Source: Inia geoffrensis
Lineage: Eukaryota; Chordata; Mammalia; Artiodactyla; Iniidae
Length of the DNA stretch: 64,000 bases
Assembly (NCBI GenBank): GCA_036417435.1
Contig: JAZAQT010000027.1
Coordinates: 124,001-188,000 of the forward strand
Direction of reading: 5' to 3'
Within the stretch, counting starts at the first letter, position 1; each line of letters opens with the position of its first letter. Below, piece by piece: positions 33,547-47,442 of the stretch. Made by a program: the position numbers and the translations under genes. The notes under the pieces were generated by a model. That model had not been told where the DNA came from, searched no databases, and worked only from the letters and a program-made list of their open reading frames with translations.

Positions 33547-35283
33547 GTGCCCGTCCAAACACATCGACTTAGCCGCTCATTGGTTCTCCTTATTCCTGAT
33601 CATCTTCTACCGAAATTGCAAAGTGTGCGAAACAAGAGGTCAAAGGCACTGACTCTCCAAGTGGGGAGAATGTTAATATGGCCTCTGGAACGGCGAACTC
33701 GAGTCCCAGGGTTCGAAAATGGCGATGAGTTTTAGAAACTTTGCCTGATCACTTCGTGGACCATATTCTGGGTTTTCCATGCATATTTTAGCTGAAGGAT
33801 AAATCCCTTAAACGTGGAGATTTGGGACCCGTGGAATGGGAACCATGCACCATTACCTCAAAGGGTCTGCAATCCCTCACCCATAGCATCAGCCCCAAGT
33901 GTCCAGCCTTATCTCTCCCACGGCTGTGGATGTAGAGGTGGTAAATCCAAGATTCCACACAAGAACTGAAGGACTTATTTAAGAATTTCTGTCTATTTCA
34001 CAGTCCTTGTGTTTTCTTTTTCAAATTTATTTTTATAAGGGGATTTAGCTTATGTACACTGCTGTGTGTATGCTGCTGTACACAAATGATTTTCTTATGG
34101 AGACCTATAAATGTATGGGTTTTAATTTTCTTCACAGTCAGGTATATTCCTCGGTTTTGAACACGGGGTGCTGAGTCCATGTGGTTGAGCGAGGAGGAGG
34201 TCTTGTCTAATAGATATTTGGCTTATGGAATGGTATCTGTCCTAATATCAACCTCTGGTTTTATGCAGCCTCCCCACTCTCCTTTCCCCTTAAGCAAGCA
34301 TCAGTTTCTTTTGTAAATGTGAGACTCTGTTGTGTTTTGCAATGCAGTTCACGCGTAGCCGTGTTTACGTTCCCGGTATTCGTGATACCTTATGATGTTT
34401 CTTTTTCTGTGTGACTTATTTCACTTAGAATCATCGTAACTAAATCCACTCATTATGCTGCTACTGGTCTGTTACCATTGGTTTCATTGTTGAGTGATAT
34501 TCCATTGTAGGGATGTACCACACCTTTTATATCCATTTTTCTCTTTCTGGGCTATTGAAGTTGTACCATAGTCAAGGTTCCCGTCAAGAGCGCAGCCCCA
34601 AACTTTGGTGTGGCTGTGTCTTTTTCATTTAAATTTTCCGAATCTCTGGCACCATAAGTGGAAGTGCCCTAGGCTCTTTAGCTTGGTTTTCTCTTTGTTC
34701 CAGGAAACACCATCCACTTCTCCAGAGTGGCTGTTGGCAATTTACATCCCGCCCATCAGCATAACAAGGCTGCCGGTTCTCCATGGCCTGTCCTGCCTCT
34801 CTGGATTTTACACTTTTTTTCGGAGGGCCCTTTTGATCGGTGGGAAGTGAGAGTTGCTTGTAGTGCGGATTTCCATTGCAGGCTTGCTTGGTTGGCCAAA
34901 AAGGGCGTATGCGTTTTTTCCTGAATATATTCAGGAAAAATCGCATACGCCCTTTTTGGCCAAGTGCATCACTGTCGAACTGCTGCCTCTTTTCCTACGC
35001 TTTCAGAGCAATTCTTATCTACCCCCCGATATCTGTTTTCTGCAATTCTGCGTCGCGTTCAAGTCCTCCTGACAGCCTTCCTTCAATAAATTTTTGGATG
35101 ATAGGGGTCATTTGGAACTCTGCAGGATTGTGAGTTACAGTGCCAGAAATCTCCTTTTCTCAACTCGCTTTCTTGTGAGCTGACCGCAAACCCGAAGAAT
35201 TGCTTCAGGCCCTAATCTCGTTCTGGCATGGCACGCTGAGCCTTTGGTGAACTCTTCTTCCTGTAGGGAAATCAGAGTTCAAT
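33547..35283. repeat. Satellite monomer 20
   Basis: Tags are ATCGACTTAG, GCAATCCCTCACCCATAG, AAGAACTGAAGG, TTTCTGTCTA, TTCACAGTCAGG, AATAGATATTTGG, TTTTGCAATGC and GGCTCTTTAGC. Its only near twin is monomer 34. Palindrome 34892-34963 carries the AAATCGCATACG mismatch. The right junction of block copy 1 falls at 35224 inside this unit. Confidence 0.95.
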
Positions 35284-37020
35284 GTGCCCGTCCAAACACA
35301 TCGAGTTAGCCGCTCATTGGTTCTCTTTATTCCTGATCATCTTCTACCGAAATTGCAAAGTGTGCGAAACAAGAGGTCAAAGGCACTGACTCTCCAAGTG
35401 GGGAGAATGTTAATATGGCCTCTGGAACGGCGAACTCGAGTCCCAGGGTTCGAAAATGGCGATGAGTTTTAGAAACTTTGCCTGATCACTTCGTGGACCA
35501 TATTCTGGGTTTTCTATGCATATTTTAGCTGAAGGATAAATCCCTTAAACGTGGAGATTTGGGACCCGTGGAATGGGAACCATGCACCATTACCTCAAAG
35601 GGTCTGCATTCCCTCACCAATAGCATCAGCCCCAAGTGTCCAGCCTTATCTCTCCCACGGCTGTGGATGTAGAGGTGGTAAATCCAAGATTCCACACAAG
35701 CCCTGAAGGACTTATTTAAGAATTTCTCTCTATTTCACAGTCCTTGTGTTTTCTTTTTCAAATTTATTTTTATAAGGGGATTTAGCTTATGTACACTGCT
35801 GTGTGTATGCTGCTGTACACAAATGATTTTCTTATGGAGACCTATAAATGTATGGGTTTTAATTTTCTTCATAGTCAGGTATATTCCTCGGTTTTGAACA
35901 CGGGGTGCTGAGTCCATGTGGTTGAGCGAGGAGGAGGTCTTGTCTAATATATATTTGGCTTATGGAATGGTATCTGTCCTAATATCAACCTCTGGTTTTA
36001 TGCAGCCTCCCCACTCTCCTTTCCCCTTAAGCAAGCATCAGTTTCTTTTGTAAATGTGAGACTCTGTTGTGTTTTGTAATGCAGTTCACGCGTAGCCGTG
36101 TTTACGTTCCCGGTATTCGTGATACCTTATGATGTTTCTTTTTCTGTGTGACTTATTTCACTTAGAATCATCGTAACTAAATCCACTCATTGTGCTGCTA
36201 CTGGTCTGTTACCATTGATTTCATTGTTGAGTGATATTCCATTGTAGGGATGTACCACACCTTTTATATCCATTTTTCTCTTTCTGGGCTATTGAAGTTG
36301 TACCATAGTCAAGGTTCCCGTAAAGAGCGCAGCCCCAAACTTTGGTGTGGCTGTGTCTTTTTCATTTAAATTTTCCGAATCTATGGCACCATAAGTGGAA
36401 GTGCCCTAGGCTCTCTAGCTTGGTTTTCCCTTTGTTCCAGGAAACACCATCCACTTCTCCAGAGTGGCTGTTGGCAATTTATATCCCGCCCATCAGCATA
36501 ACAAGGCTGCCGGTTCTCCATGGCCTGTCCTGCCTCTCTGGATTTTACACTTTTTTTCGGAGTGCCCTTTTGATCGGTGGGAAGTGAGAGTTGCTTGTAG
36601 TGCGGATTTCCATTGCAGGCTTGCTTGGTTGGCCAAAAAGGGCGTATGCGTTTTTTCCTGAATATATTCAGGAAAAATCGCATACGCCCTTTTTGGCCAA
36701 GTGCATCACTGTCGAACTGCTGCCTCTTTTCCTACGCTTTCAGAGCAATTCTTATCTACCCCCCGATATCTGTTTTCTGCAATTCTGCGTCGCGTTCAAG
36801 TCCTCCTGACAGCCTTCCTTCAATAAATTTTTGGATGATAGGGGTCATTTGGAACTCTGCAGGATTGTGAGTTACAGTGCCAGAAATCTCCTTTTCTCAA
36901 CTCGCTTTCTTGTGAGCTGACCGCAAACCCGAAGAATTGCTTCAGGCCCTAATCTCGTTCCGGCATGGCACGCTGAGCCTTTGGTGAACTCTTCTTCCTG
37001 TAGGGAAATCAGAGTTCAAT
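35284..37020. repeat. Satellite monomer 21 (odd unit between the two blocks)
   Basis: Near twin of monomer 19 at +3,474 bp over about 35225-36958. It is not the counterpart of monomer 35, which is what a simple 14-unit duplication would predict. Palindrome 36629-36700 carries the AAATCGCATACG mismatch. Block copy 2 begins inside its end, at about 36920. Confidence 0.95.
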
Positions 37021-38757
37021 GTGCCCGTCCAAACACATCGAGTTAGCCGCTCATTGGTTCTCCTTATTCCTGATCATCTTCTACCGAAATTGCAAAGTGT
37101 GCGAAACAAGAGGTCAAAGGCACTGACTCTCCAAGTGGGGAGAATGTTAATATGGCCTCTGGAACGGCGAACTCGAGTCCCAGGGTTCGAAAATGGCGAT
37201 GAGTTTTAGAAACTTTGCCTGATCACTTCGTGGACCATATTCTGGGTTTTCCATGCATATTTTAGCTGAAGGATAAATCCCTTAAACGTGGAGATTTGGG
37301 ACCCGTGGAATGGGAACCATGCACCATTACCTCAAAGGGTCTGCATTCCCTCACCAATATCATCAGCCCCAAGTGTCCAGCCTTATCTCTCCCACGGCTG
37401 TGGATGTAGAGGTGGTAAATCCAAGATTCCACACAAGCCCTGAAGGACTTATTTAAGAATTTCTCTCTATTTCACAGTCCTTGTGTTTTCTTTTTCAAAT
37501 TTATTTTTATAAGGGGATTTAGCTTATGTACACTGCTGTGTGTATGCTGCTGTACACAAATGATTTTCTTATGGAGACCTATAAATGTATGGGTTTTAAT
37601 TTTCTTCATAGTCAGGTATATTCCTCGGTTTTGAACACGGGGTGCTGAGTCCATGTGGTTGAGCGAGGAGGAGGTCTTGTCTAATATATATTTGGCTTAT
37701 GGAATGGTATCTGTCCTAATATCAACCTCTGGTTTTATGCAGCCTCCCCACTCTCCTTTCCCCTTAAGCAAGCATCAGTTTCTTTTGTAAATGTGAGACT
37801 CTGTTGTGTTTTGTAATGCAGTTCACGCGTAGCCGTGTTTACGTTCCCGGTATTCGTGATACCTTATGATGTTTCTTTTTCTGTGTGACTTATTTCACTT
37901 AGAATCATCGTAACTAAATCCACTCATTATGCTGCTACTGGTCTGTTGCCATTGATTTCATTGTTGAGTGATATTCCATTGTAGGGATGTACCACAACTT
38001 TTATATCCATTTTTCTCTTTCTGGGCTATTGAAGTTGTACCATAGTCACGGTTCCCGTAAAGAGCGCAGCCCCAAACTTTGGTGTGGCTGTGTCTTTTTC
38101 ATTTAAATTTTCCGAATCTATGGCACCATAAGTGGAAGTGCCCTAGGCTCTCTAGCTTGGTTTTCTCTTTGTTCCAGGAAACACCATCCACTTCTCCAGA
38201 GTGGCTGTTGGCAATTTACATCCCGCCCATCTGCATAACAAGGCTGCCGGTTCTCCATGGCCTGTCCTGCCTCTCTGGATTTTACACTTTTTTTCGGAGG
38301 GCCCTTTTGATCGGTGGGAAGTGAGAGTTGCTTGTAGTGCGGATTTCCATTGCAGGCTTGCTTGGTTGGCCAAAAAGGGCGTATGCGTTTTTTCCTGAAT
38401 ATATTCAGGAAAAAACGCATACGCCCTTTTTGGCGAAGTGCATCACTGTCGAACTGCTGCCTCTTTTCCTACGCGTTCAGAGCAATTCTTATCTATCCCC
38501 CAATATCTGTTTTCTGCAATTCTGTGTCGCGTTCAAGTCCTCCTCACAGCCTTCCTTCAATAAATTTTTGGATGATAGGGTTCATTTGGAACTCTGCAGG
38601 ATTGTGAGTTACAGTGCCAGAAATCTCCTTTTCTCAACTCGCTTTCTTGTGAGCTGACCGCAAACCCGAAGAATTGCTTCAGGCCCTAATCTCGTTCCGG
38701 CATGGCACGCTGAGCCTTTGGTGAACTCTTCTTCCTCTAGGGAAATCAGAGTTCAAT
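37021..38757. repeat. Satellite monomer 22 (type B; counterpart of monomer 8)
   Basis: Shares AGTCACGGTTCC (near 38045) and the GGCGAAG palindrome mismatch (palindrome 38366-38437) with monomer 8. Confidence 0.95.
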
Positions 38758-40494
38758 GTGCCCGTCCAAACACATCGAGTTAGCCGCTCATTGGTTCTCC
38801 TTATTCCTGATCATCTTTTACCGAAATTGCAAAGTGTGCGAAACAAGAGGTCAAAGGCACTGACTCTCCAAGTGGGGAGAATGTTAATATGGCCTCTGGA
38901 ACGGCGAACTCGAGTCCCAGGGTTCGAAAATGGCGATGAGTTTTAGAAACTTTGCCTGATCACTTCGTGGACCATATTCTGGGTTTTCCATGCATATTTT
39001 AGCTGAAGGATAAATCCCTTAAACGTGGAGATTTGGGACCCGTGGAATGGGAACCATGCACCATTACCTCAAAGGGTCTGCATTCCCTCACCAATATCAT
39101 CAGCCCCAAGTGTCCAGCCTTATCTCTCCCACGGCTGTGGATGTAGAGGTGGTAAATCCAAGATTCCACACAAGCCCTGAAGGACTTATTTAAGAATTTC
39201 TCTCTATTTCACAGTCCTTGTGTTTTCTTTTTCAAATTTATTTTTATAAGGGGATTTAGCTTATGTACACTGCTGTGTGTATGCTGCTGTACACAAATGA
39301 TTTTCTTATGGAGACCTATAAATGTATGGGTTTTAATTTTCTTCATAGTCAGGTATATTCCTCGGTTTTGAACACGGGGTGCTGAGTCCATGTGGTTGAG
39401 CGAGGAGGAGGTCTTGTCTAATATATATTTGGCTTATGGAATGGTATCTGTCCTAATATCAACCTCTGGTTTTATGCAGCCTCCCCACTCTCCTTTCCCC
39501 TTAAGCAAGCATCAGTTTCTTTTGTAAATGTGAGACTCTGTTGTGTTTTGTAATGCAGTTCACGCGTAGCCGTGTTTACGTTCCCGGTATTCGTGATACC
39601 TTATGATGTTTCTTTTTCTGTGTGACTTATTTCACTTAGAATCATCGTAACTAAATCCACTCATTATGCTGCTACTGGTCTGTTGCCATTGATTTCATTG
39701 TTGAGTGATATTCCATTGTAGGGATGTACCACAACTTTTATATCCATTTTTCGCTTTCTGGGCTATTGAAGTTTTACCATAGTCAAGGTTCCCGTACAGA
39801 GCGCAGCCCCAAACTTTGGTGTGGCTGTGTCTTTTTCATTTAAATTTTCCGAATCTATGGCACCATAAGTGGAAGTGCCCTAGGCTCTCTAGCTTGGTTT
39901 TCTCTTTGTTCCAGGAAACACCATCCACTTCTCCAGAGTGGCTGTTGGCAATTTACATCCCGCCCATCAGCATAACAAGGCTGCCGGTTCTCCATGGCCT
40001 GTCCTGCCTCTCTGGATTTTACACTTTTTTTCGGAGGGCCCTTTTGATCGGTGGGAAGTGAGAGTTGCTTGTAGTGCGGATTTCCATTGCAGGCTTGCTT
40101 GGTTGGCCAAAAAGGGCGTATGCGTTTTTTCCTGAATATATTCAGGAAAAAACGCATACGCCCTTTTTGGCCAAGTGCATCACTGTCGAACTGCTGCCTC
40201 TTTTCCTACGCGTTCAGAGCAATTCTTATCTACCCCCCGATATCTGTTTTCTGCAATTCTGCGTCGCGTTCAAGTCCTCCTCACAGCCTTCCTTCAATAA
40301 ATCTTTGGATGATAGGGGTCATTTGGAACTCTGCAGGATTGTGAGTTACAGTGCCAGAAATCTCCTTTTCTCAACTCGCTTTCTTGTGAGCTGACCGCAA
40401 ACCCGAAGAATTGCTTCAGGCCCTAATCTCGTTCCGGCATGGCTCGCTGAGCCTTTGGTGAACTCTTCTTCCTGTAGGGAAATCAGAGTTCAAT
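38758..40494. repeat. Satellite monomer 23 (type A; counterpart of monomer 9)
   Basis: A markers, TTTTACCG near 38817 and AATAAATCTTTGG as in monomer 9. Perfect palindrome 40103-40174. Confidence 0.95.
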
Positions 40495-42231
40495 GTGCCC
40501 GTCCAAACACATCGAGTTAGCCGCTCATTGGTTCTCCTTATTCCTGATCATCTTCTACCGAAATTGCAAAGTGTGCGAAACAAGAGGTCAAAGGCACTGA
40601 CTCTCCAAGTGGGGAGAATGTTAATATGGCCTCTGGAGGGGCGAACTCGAGTCCCAGGGTTCGAAAATGGCGATGAGTTTTAGAAACTTTGCCTGATCAC
40701 TTCGTGGACCATATTCTGGGTTTTCCATGCATATTTTAGCTGAAGGATAAATCCCTTAAACGTGGAGATTTGGGACCCGTGGAATGGGAACCATGCACCA
40801 TTACCTCAAAGGGTCTGCATTCCCTCACCAATAGCATCAGCCCCAAGTGTCCAGCCTTATCTCTCCCACGGCTGTGGATGTAGAGGTGGTAAATCCAAGA
40901 TTCCACACAAGCCCTGAAGGACTTATTTAAGAATTTCTCTCTATTTCACAGTCCTTGTGTTTTCTTTTTCAAATTTATTTTTATAAGGGGATTTAGCTTA
41001 TGTACACTGCTGTGTGTATGCTGCTGTACACAAATGATTTTCTTATGGAGACCTATAAATGTATGGGTTTTAATTTTCTTCATAGTCAGGTATATTCCTC
41101 GGTTTTGAACACGGGGTGCTGAGTCCATGTGGTTGAGCGAGGAGGAGGTCTTGTCTAATATATATTTGGCTTATGGAATGGTATCTGTCCTAATATCAAC
41201 CTCTGGTTTTATGCAGCCTCCCCACTCTCCTTTCCCCTTAAGCAAGCATCAGTTTCTTTTGTAAATGTGAGACTCTGTTGTGTTTTGTAATGCAGTTCAC
41301 GCGTAGCCGTGTTTACGTTCCCGGTATTCGTGATACCTTATGATGTTTCTTTTTCTGTGTGACTTATTTCACTTAGAATCATCGTAACTAAATCCACTCA
41401 TTATGCTGCTACTGGTCTGTTGCCATTGATTTCATTGTTGAGTGATATTCCATTGTAGGGATGTACCACAACTTTTATATCCATTTTTCTCTTTCTGGGC
41501 TATTGAAGTTGTACCATAGTCAAGGTTCCCGTAAAGAGCGCAGCCCCAAACTTTGGTGTGGCTGTGTCTTTTTCATTTAAATTTTCCGAATCTATGGCAC
41601 CATAAGTGGAAGTGCCCTAGGCTCTCTAGCTTGGTTTTCTCTTTGTTCCAGGAAACACCATCCACTTCTCCAGAGTGGCTGTTGGCAATTTACATCCCGC
41701 CCATCTGCATAACAAGGCTGCCGGTTCTCCATGGCCTGTCCTGCCTCTCTGGATTTTACACTTTTTTTCGGAGGGCCCTTTTGATCGGTGGGAAGTGAGA
41801 GTTGCTTGTAGTGCGGATTTCCATTGCAGGCTTGCTTGGTTGGCCAAAAAGGGCGTATGCGTTTTTTCCTGAATATATTCAGGAAAAAACGCATACGCCC
41901 TTTTTGGCGAAGTGCATCACTGTCGAACTGCTGCCTCTTTTCCTACGCGTTCAGAGCAATTCTTATCTATCCCCCAATATCTGTTTTCTGCAATTCTGTG
42001 TCGCGTTCAAGTCCTCCTCACAGCCTTCCTTCAATAAATTTTTGGATGATAGGGTTCATTTGGAACTCTGCAGGATTGTGAGTTACAGTGCCAGAAATCT
42101 CCTTTTCTCAACTCGCTTTCTTGTGAGCTGACCGCAAACCCGAAGAATTGCTTCAGGCCCTAATCTCGTTCCGGCATGGCACGCTGAGCCTTTGGTGAAC
42201 TCTTCTTCCTCTAGGGAAATCAGAGTTCAAT
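40495..42231. repeat. Satellite monomer 24 (type B; counterpart of monomer 10)
   Basis: B markers, AATAGCATC and CTGGAGGGGCG as in monomer 10. Palindrome 41840-41911 has the GGCGAAG mismatch. Confidence 0.95.
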
Positions 42232-43968
42232 GTGCCCGTCCAAACACATCGAGTTAGCCGCTCATTGGTTCTCCTTATTCCTGATCATCTTTTACCGAAA
42301 TTGCAAAGTGTGCGAAACAAGAGGTCAAAGGCACTGACTCTCCAAGTGGGGAGAATGTTAATATGGCCTCTGGAACGGCGAACTCGAGTCCCAGGGTTCG
42401 AAAATGGCGATGAGTTTTAGAAACTTTGCCTGATCACTTCGTGGACCATATTCTGGGTTTTCCATGCATATTTTAGCTGAAGGATAAATCCCTTAAACGT
42501 GGAGATTTGGGACCCGTGGAATGGGAACCATGCACCATTACCTCAAAGGGTCTGCATTCCCTCACCAATATCATCAGCCCCAAGTGTCCAGCCTTATCTC
42601 TCCCACGGCTGTGGATGTAGAGGTGGTAAATCCAAGATTCCACACAAGCCCTGAAGGACTTATTTAAGAATTTCTCTCTATTTCACAGTCCTTGTGTTTT
42701 CTTTTTCAAATTTATTTTTATAAGGGGATTTAGCTTATGTACACTGCTGTGTGTATGCTGCTGTACACAAATGATTTTCTTATGGAGACCTATAAATGTA
42801 TGGGTTTTAATTTTCTTCATAGTCAGGTATATTCCTCGGTTTTGAACACGGGGTGCTGAGTCCATGTGGTTGAGCGAGGAGGAGGTCTTGTCTAATATAT
42901 ATTTGGCTTATGGAATGGTATCTGTCCTAATATCAACCTCTGGTTTTATGCAGCCTCCCCACTCTCCTTTCCCCTTAAGCAAGCATCAGTTTCTTTTGTA
43001 AATGTGAGACTCTGTTGTGTTTTGTAATGCAGTTCACGCGTAGCCGTGTTTACGTTCCCGGTATTCGTGATACCTTATGATGTTTCTTTTTCTGTGTGAC
43101 TTATTTCACTTAGAATCATCGTAACTAAATCCACTCATTATGCTGCTACTGGTCTGTTGCCATTGATTTCATTGTTGAGTGATATTCCATTGTAGGGATG
43201 TACCACAACTTTTATATCCATTTTTCGCTTTCTGGGCTATTGAAGTTTTACCATAGTCAAGGTTCCCGTACAGAGCGCAGCCCCAAACTTTGGTGTGGCT
43301 GTGTCTTTTTCATTTAAATTTTCCGAATCTATGGCACCATAAGTGGAAGTGCCCTAGGCTCTCTAGCTTGGTTTTCTCTTTGTTCCAGGAAACTACATCC
43401 ACTTCTCCAGAGTGGCTGTTGGCAATTTACATCCCGCCCATCAGCATAACAAGGCTGCCGGTTCTCCATGGCCTGTCCTGCCTCTCTGGATTTTACACTT
43501 TTTTTCGGAGGGCCCTTTTGATCGGTGGGAAGTGAGAGTTGCTTGTAGTGCGGATTTCCATTGCAGGCTTGCTTGGTTGGCCAAAAAGGGCGTATGCGTT
43601 TTTTCCTGAATATATTCAGGAAAAAACGCATACGCCCTTTTTGGCCAAGTGCATCACTGTCGAACTGCTGCCTCTTTTCCTACGCGTTCAGAGCAATTCT
43701 TATCTACCCCCCGATATCTGTTTTCTGCAATTCTGCGTCGCGTTCAAGTCCTCCTCACAGCCTTCCTTCAATAAATCTTTGGATGATAGGGGTCATTTGG
43801 AACTCTGCAGGATTGTGAGTTACAGTGCCAGAAATCTCCTTTTCTCAACTCGCTTTCTTGTGAGCTGACCGCAAACCCGAAGAATTGCTTCAGGCCCTAA
43901 TCTCGTTCCGGCATGGCTCGCTGAGCCTTTGGTGAACTCTTCTTCCTGTAGGGAAATCAGAGTTCAAT
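42232..43968. repeat. Satellite monomer 25 (type A; counterpart of monomer 11)
   Basis: Carries AAACTACATCC (near 43392), otherwise found only in monomer 11. Perfect palindrome 43577-43648. Confidence 0.95.
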
Positions 43969-45705
43969 GTGCCCGTCCAAACACATCGAGTTAGCCGCTC
44001 ATTGGTTCTCCTTATTCCTGATCATCTTCTACCGAAATTGCAAAGTGTGCGAAACAAGAGGTCAAAGGCACTGACTCTCCAAGTGGGGAGAATGTTAATA
44101 TGGCCTCTGGAGGGGCGAACTCGAGTCCCAGGGTTCGAAAATGGCGATGAGTTTTAGAAACTTTGCCTGATCACTTCGTGGACCATATTCTGGGTTTTCC
44201 ATGCATATTTTAGCTGAAGGATAAATCCCTTAAACGTGGAGATTTGGGACCCGTGGAATGGGAACCATGCACCATTACCTCAAAGGGTCTGCATTCCCTC
44301 ACCAATAGCATCAGCCCCAAGTGTCCAGCCTTATCTCTCCCACGGCTGTGGATGTAGAGGTGGTAAATCCAAGATTCCACACAAGCCCTGAAGGACTTAT
44401 TTAAGAATTTCTCTCTATTTCACAGTCCTTGTGTTTTCTTTTTCAAATTTATTTTTATAAGGGGATTTAGCTTATGTACACTGCTGTGTGTATGCTGCTG
44501 TACACAAATGATTTTCTTATGGAGACCTATAAATGTATGGGTTTTAATTTTCTTCATAGTCAGGTATATTCCTCGGTTTTGAACACGGGGTGCTGAGTCC
44601 ATGTGGTTGAGCGAGGAGGAGGTCTTGTCTAATATATATTTGGCTTATGGAATGGTATCTGTCCTAATATCAACCTCTGGTTTTATGCAGCCTCCCCACT
44701 CTCCTTTCCCCTTAAGCAAGCATCAGTTTCTTTTGTAAATGTGAGACTCTGTTGTGTTTTGTAATGCAGTTCACGCGTAGCCGTGTTTACGTTCCCGGTA
44801 TTCGTGATACCTTATGATGTTTCTTTTTCTGTGTGACTTATTTCACTTAGAATCATCGTAACTAAATCCACTCATTATGCTGCTACTGGTCTGTTGCCAT
44901 TGATTTCATTGTTGAGTGATATTCCATTGTAGGGATGTACCACAACTTTTATATCCATTTTTCTCTTTCTGGGCTATTGAAGTTGTACCATAGTCAAGGT
45001 TCCCGTAAAGAGCGCAGCCCCAAACTTTGGTGTGGCTGTGTCTTTTTCATTTAAATTTTCCGAATCTATGGCACCATAAGTGGAAGTGCCCTAGGCTCTC
45101 TAGCTTGGTTTTCTCTTTGTTCCAGGAAACACCATCCACTTCTCCAGAGTGGCTGTTGGCAATTTACATCCCGCCCATCTGCATAACAAGGCTGCCGGTT
45201 CTCCATGGCCTGTCCTGCCTCTCTGGATTTTACACTTTTTTTCGGAGGGCCCTTTTGATCGGTGGGAAGTGAGAGTTGCTTGTAGTGCGGATTTCCATTG
45301 CAGGCTTGCTTGGTTGGCCAAAAAGGGCGTATGCGTTTTTTCCTGAATATATTCAGGAAAAAACGCATACGCCCTTTTTGGCCAAGTGCATCACTGTCGA
45401 ACTGCTGCCTCTTTTCCTACGCGTTCAGAGCAATTCTTATCTATCCCCCAATATCTGTTTTCTGCAATTCTGTGTCACGTTCAAGTCCTCCTCACAGCCT
45501 TCCTTCAATAAATTTTTGGATGATAGGGCTCATTTGGAACTCTGCAGGATTGTGAGTTACAGTGCCAGAAATCTCCTTTTCTCAACTCGCTTTCTTGTGA
45601 GCTGACCGCAAACCCGAAGAATTGCTTCAGGCCCTAATCTCGTTCCGGCATGGCACGCTGAGCCTTTGGTGAACTCTTCTTCCTGTAGGGAAATCAGAGT
45701 TCAAT
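43969..45705. repeat. Satellite monomer 26 (type B; counterpart of monomer 12)
   Basis: Shares GTGTCACGTT with monomer 12 but has G at 44308 (AATAGCATC) where monomer 12 has T at 19990. Perfect palindrome 45314-45385. Confidence 0.95.
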
Positions 45706-47442
45706 GTGCCCGTCCAAACACATCGAGTTAGCCGCTCATTGGTTCTCCTTATTCCTGATCATCTTCTACCGAAATTGCAAAGTGTGCGAAACAAGAGGTC
45801 AAAGGCACTGACTCTCCAAGTGGGGAGAATGTTAATATGGCCTCTGGAACGGCGAACTCGAGTCCCAGGGTTCGAAAATGGCGATGAGTTTTAGAAACTT
45901 TGCCTGATCACTTCGTGGACCATATTCTGGGTTTTCCATGCATATTTTAGCTGAAGGATAAATCCCTTAAACGTGGAGATTTGGGACCCGTGGAATGGGA
46001 ACCATGCACCATTACCTCAAAGGGTCTGCATTCCCTCACCAATAGCATCAGCCCCAAGTGTCCAGCCTTATCTCTCCCACGGCTGTGGATGTAGAGGTGG
46101 TAAATCCAAGATTCCACACAAGCCCTGAAGGACTTATTTAAGAATTTCTCTCTATTTCACAGTCCTTGTGTTTTCTTTTTCAAATTTATTTTTATAAGGG
46201 GATTTAGCTTATGTACACTGCTGTGTGTATGCTGCTGTACACAAATGATTTTCTTATGGAGACCTATAAATGTATGGGTTTTAATTTTCTTCATAGTCAG
46301 GTATATTCCTCGGTTTTGAACACGGGGTGCTGAGTCCATGTGGTTGAGCGAGGAGGAGGTCTTGTCTAATATATATTTGGCTTATGGAATGGTATCTGTC
46401 CTAATATCAACCTCTGGTTTTATGCAGCCTCCCCACTCTCCTTTCCCCTTAAGCAAGCATCAGTTTCTTTTGTAAATGTGAGACTCTGTTGTGTTTTGTA
46501 ATGCAGTTCACGCGTAGCCGTGTTTACGTTCCCGGTATTCGTGATACCTTATGATGTTTCTTTTTCTGTGTGACTTATTTCACTTAGAATCATCGTAACT
46601 AAATCCACTCATTATGCTGCTACTGGTCTGTTGCCATTGATTTCATTGTTGAGTGATATTCCATTGTAGGGATGTACCACAACTTTTATATCCATTTATC
46701 GCTTTCTGGGCTATTGAAGTTTTACCATAGTCAAGGTTCCCGTACAGAGCGCAGCCCCAAACTTTGGTGTGGCTGTGTCTTTTTCATTTAAATTTTCCGA
46801 ATCTATGGCACCATAAGTGGAAGTGCCCTAAGCTCTCTAGCTTGGTTTTCTCTTTGTTCCAGGAAACACCATCCACTTCTCCAGAGTGGCTGTTGGCAAT
46901 TTACATCCCGCCCATCAGCATAACAAGGCTGCCGGTTCTCCATGGCCTGTCCTGCCTCTCTGGATTTTACACTTTTTTTCGGAGGGCCCTTTTGATCGGT
47001 GGGAAGTGAGAGTTGCTTGTAGTGCGGATTTCCATTGCAGGCTTGCTTGGTTGGCCAAAAAGGGCGTATGCGTTTTTTCCTGAATATATTCAGGAAAAAA
47101 CGCATACGCCCTTTTTGGCCAAGTGCATCACTGTCGAACTGCTGCCTCTTTTCCTACGCGTTCAGAGCAATTCTTATCTACCCCCCGATATCTGTTTTCT
47201 GCAATTCTGCGTCGCGTTCAAGTCCTCCTCACAGCCTTCCTTCAATAAATTTTTGGATGATAGGGGTCATTTGGAACTCTGCAGGATTGTGAGTTACAGT
47301 GCCAGAAATCTCCTTTTCTCAACTCGCTTTCTTGTGAGCTGACCGCAAACCCGAAGAATTGCTTCAGGCCCTAATCTCTTTCCGGCATGGCTCGCTGAGC
47401 CTTTGGTGAACTCTTCTTCCTGTAGGGAAATCAGAGTTCAAT
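45706..47442. repeat. Satellite monomer 27 (type A; counterpart of monomer 13)
   Basis: Shares CCCTAAGCTC and TCTCTTTCCGG with monomer 13. Perfect palindrome 47051-47122. Confidence 0.95.

Larger units (their letters stand above)
12602..35223. repeat. 22.6-kb duplicated block, copy 1
   Basis: Matches 36920-59541 base for base wherever I compared it, at an offset of 24,318 bp (14 x 1,737). Shared rare variants include AAACTACATCC (19074/43392), GGTTTGAAAATGG (25026/49344), AAGCTCTGAAGG (28750/53068), GCAATCCCTCACCCATAG (33869/58187) and CTTGTTCCGG (28269/52587). The left limit is the last mismatch at 12601 and the right limit the mismatch at 35224/59542. One internal difference was found (19990 T versus 44308 G). 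Confidence 0.9.
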
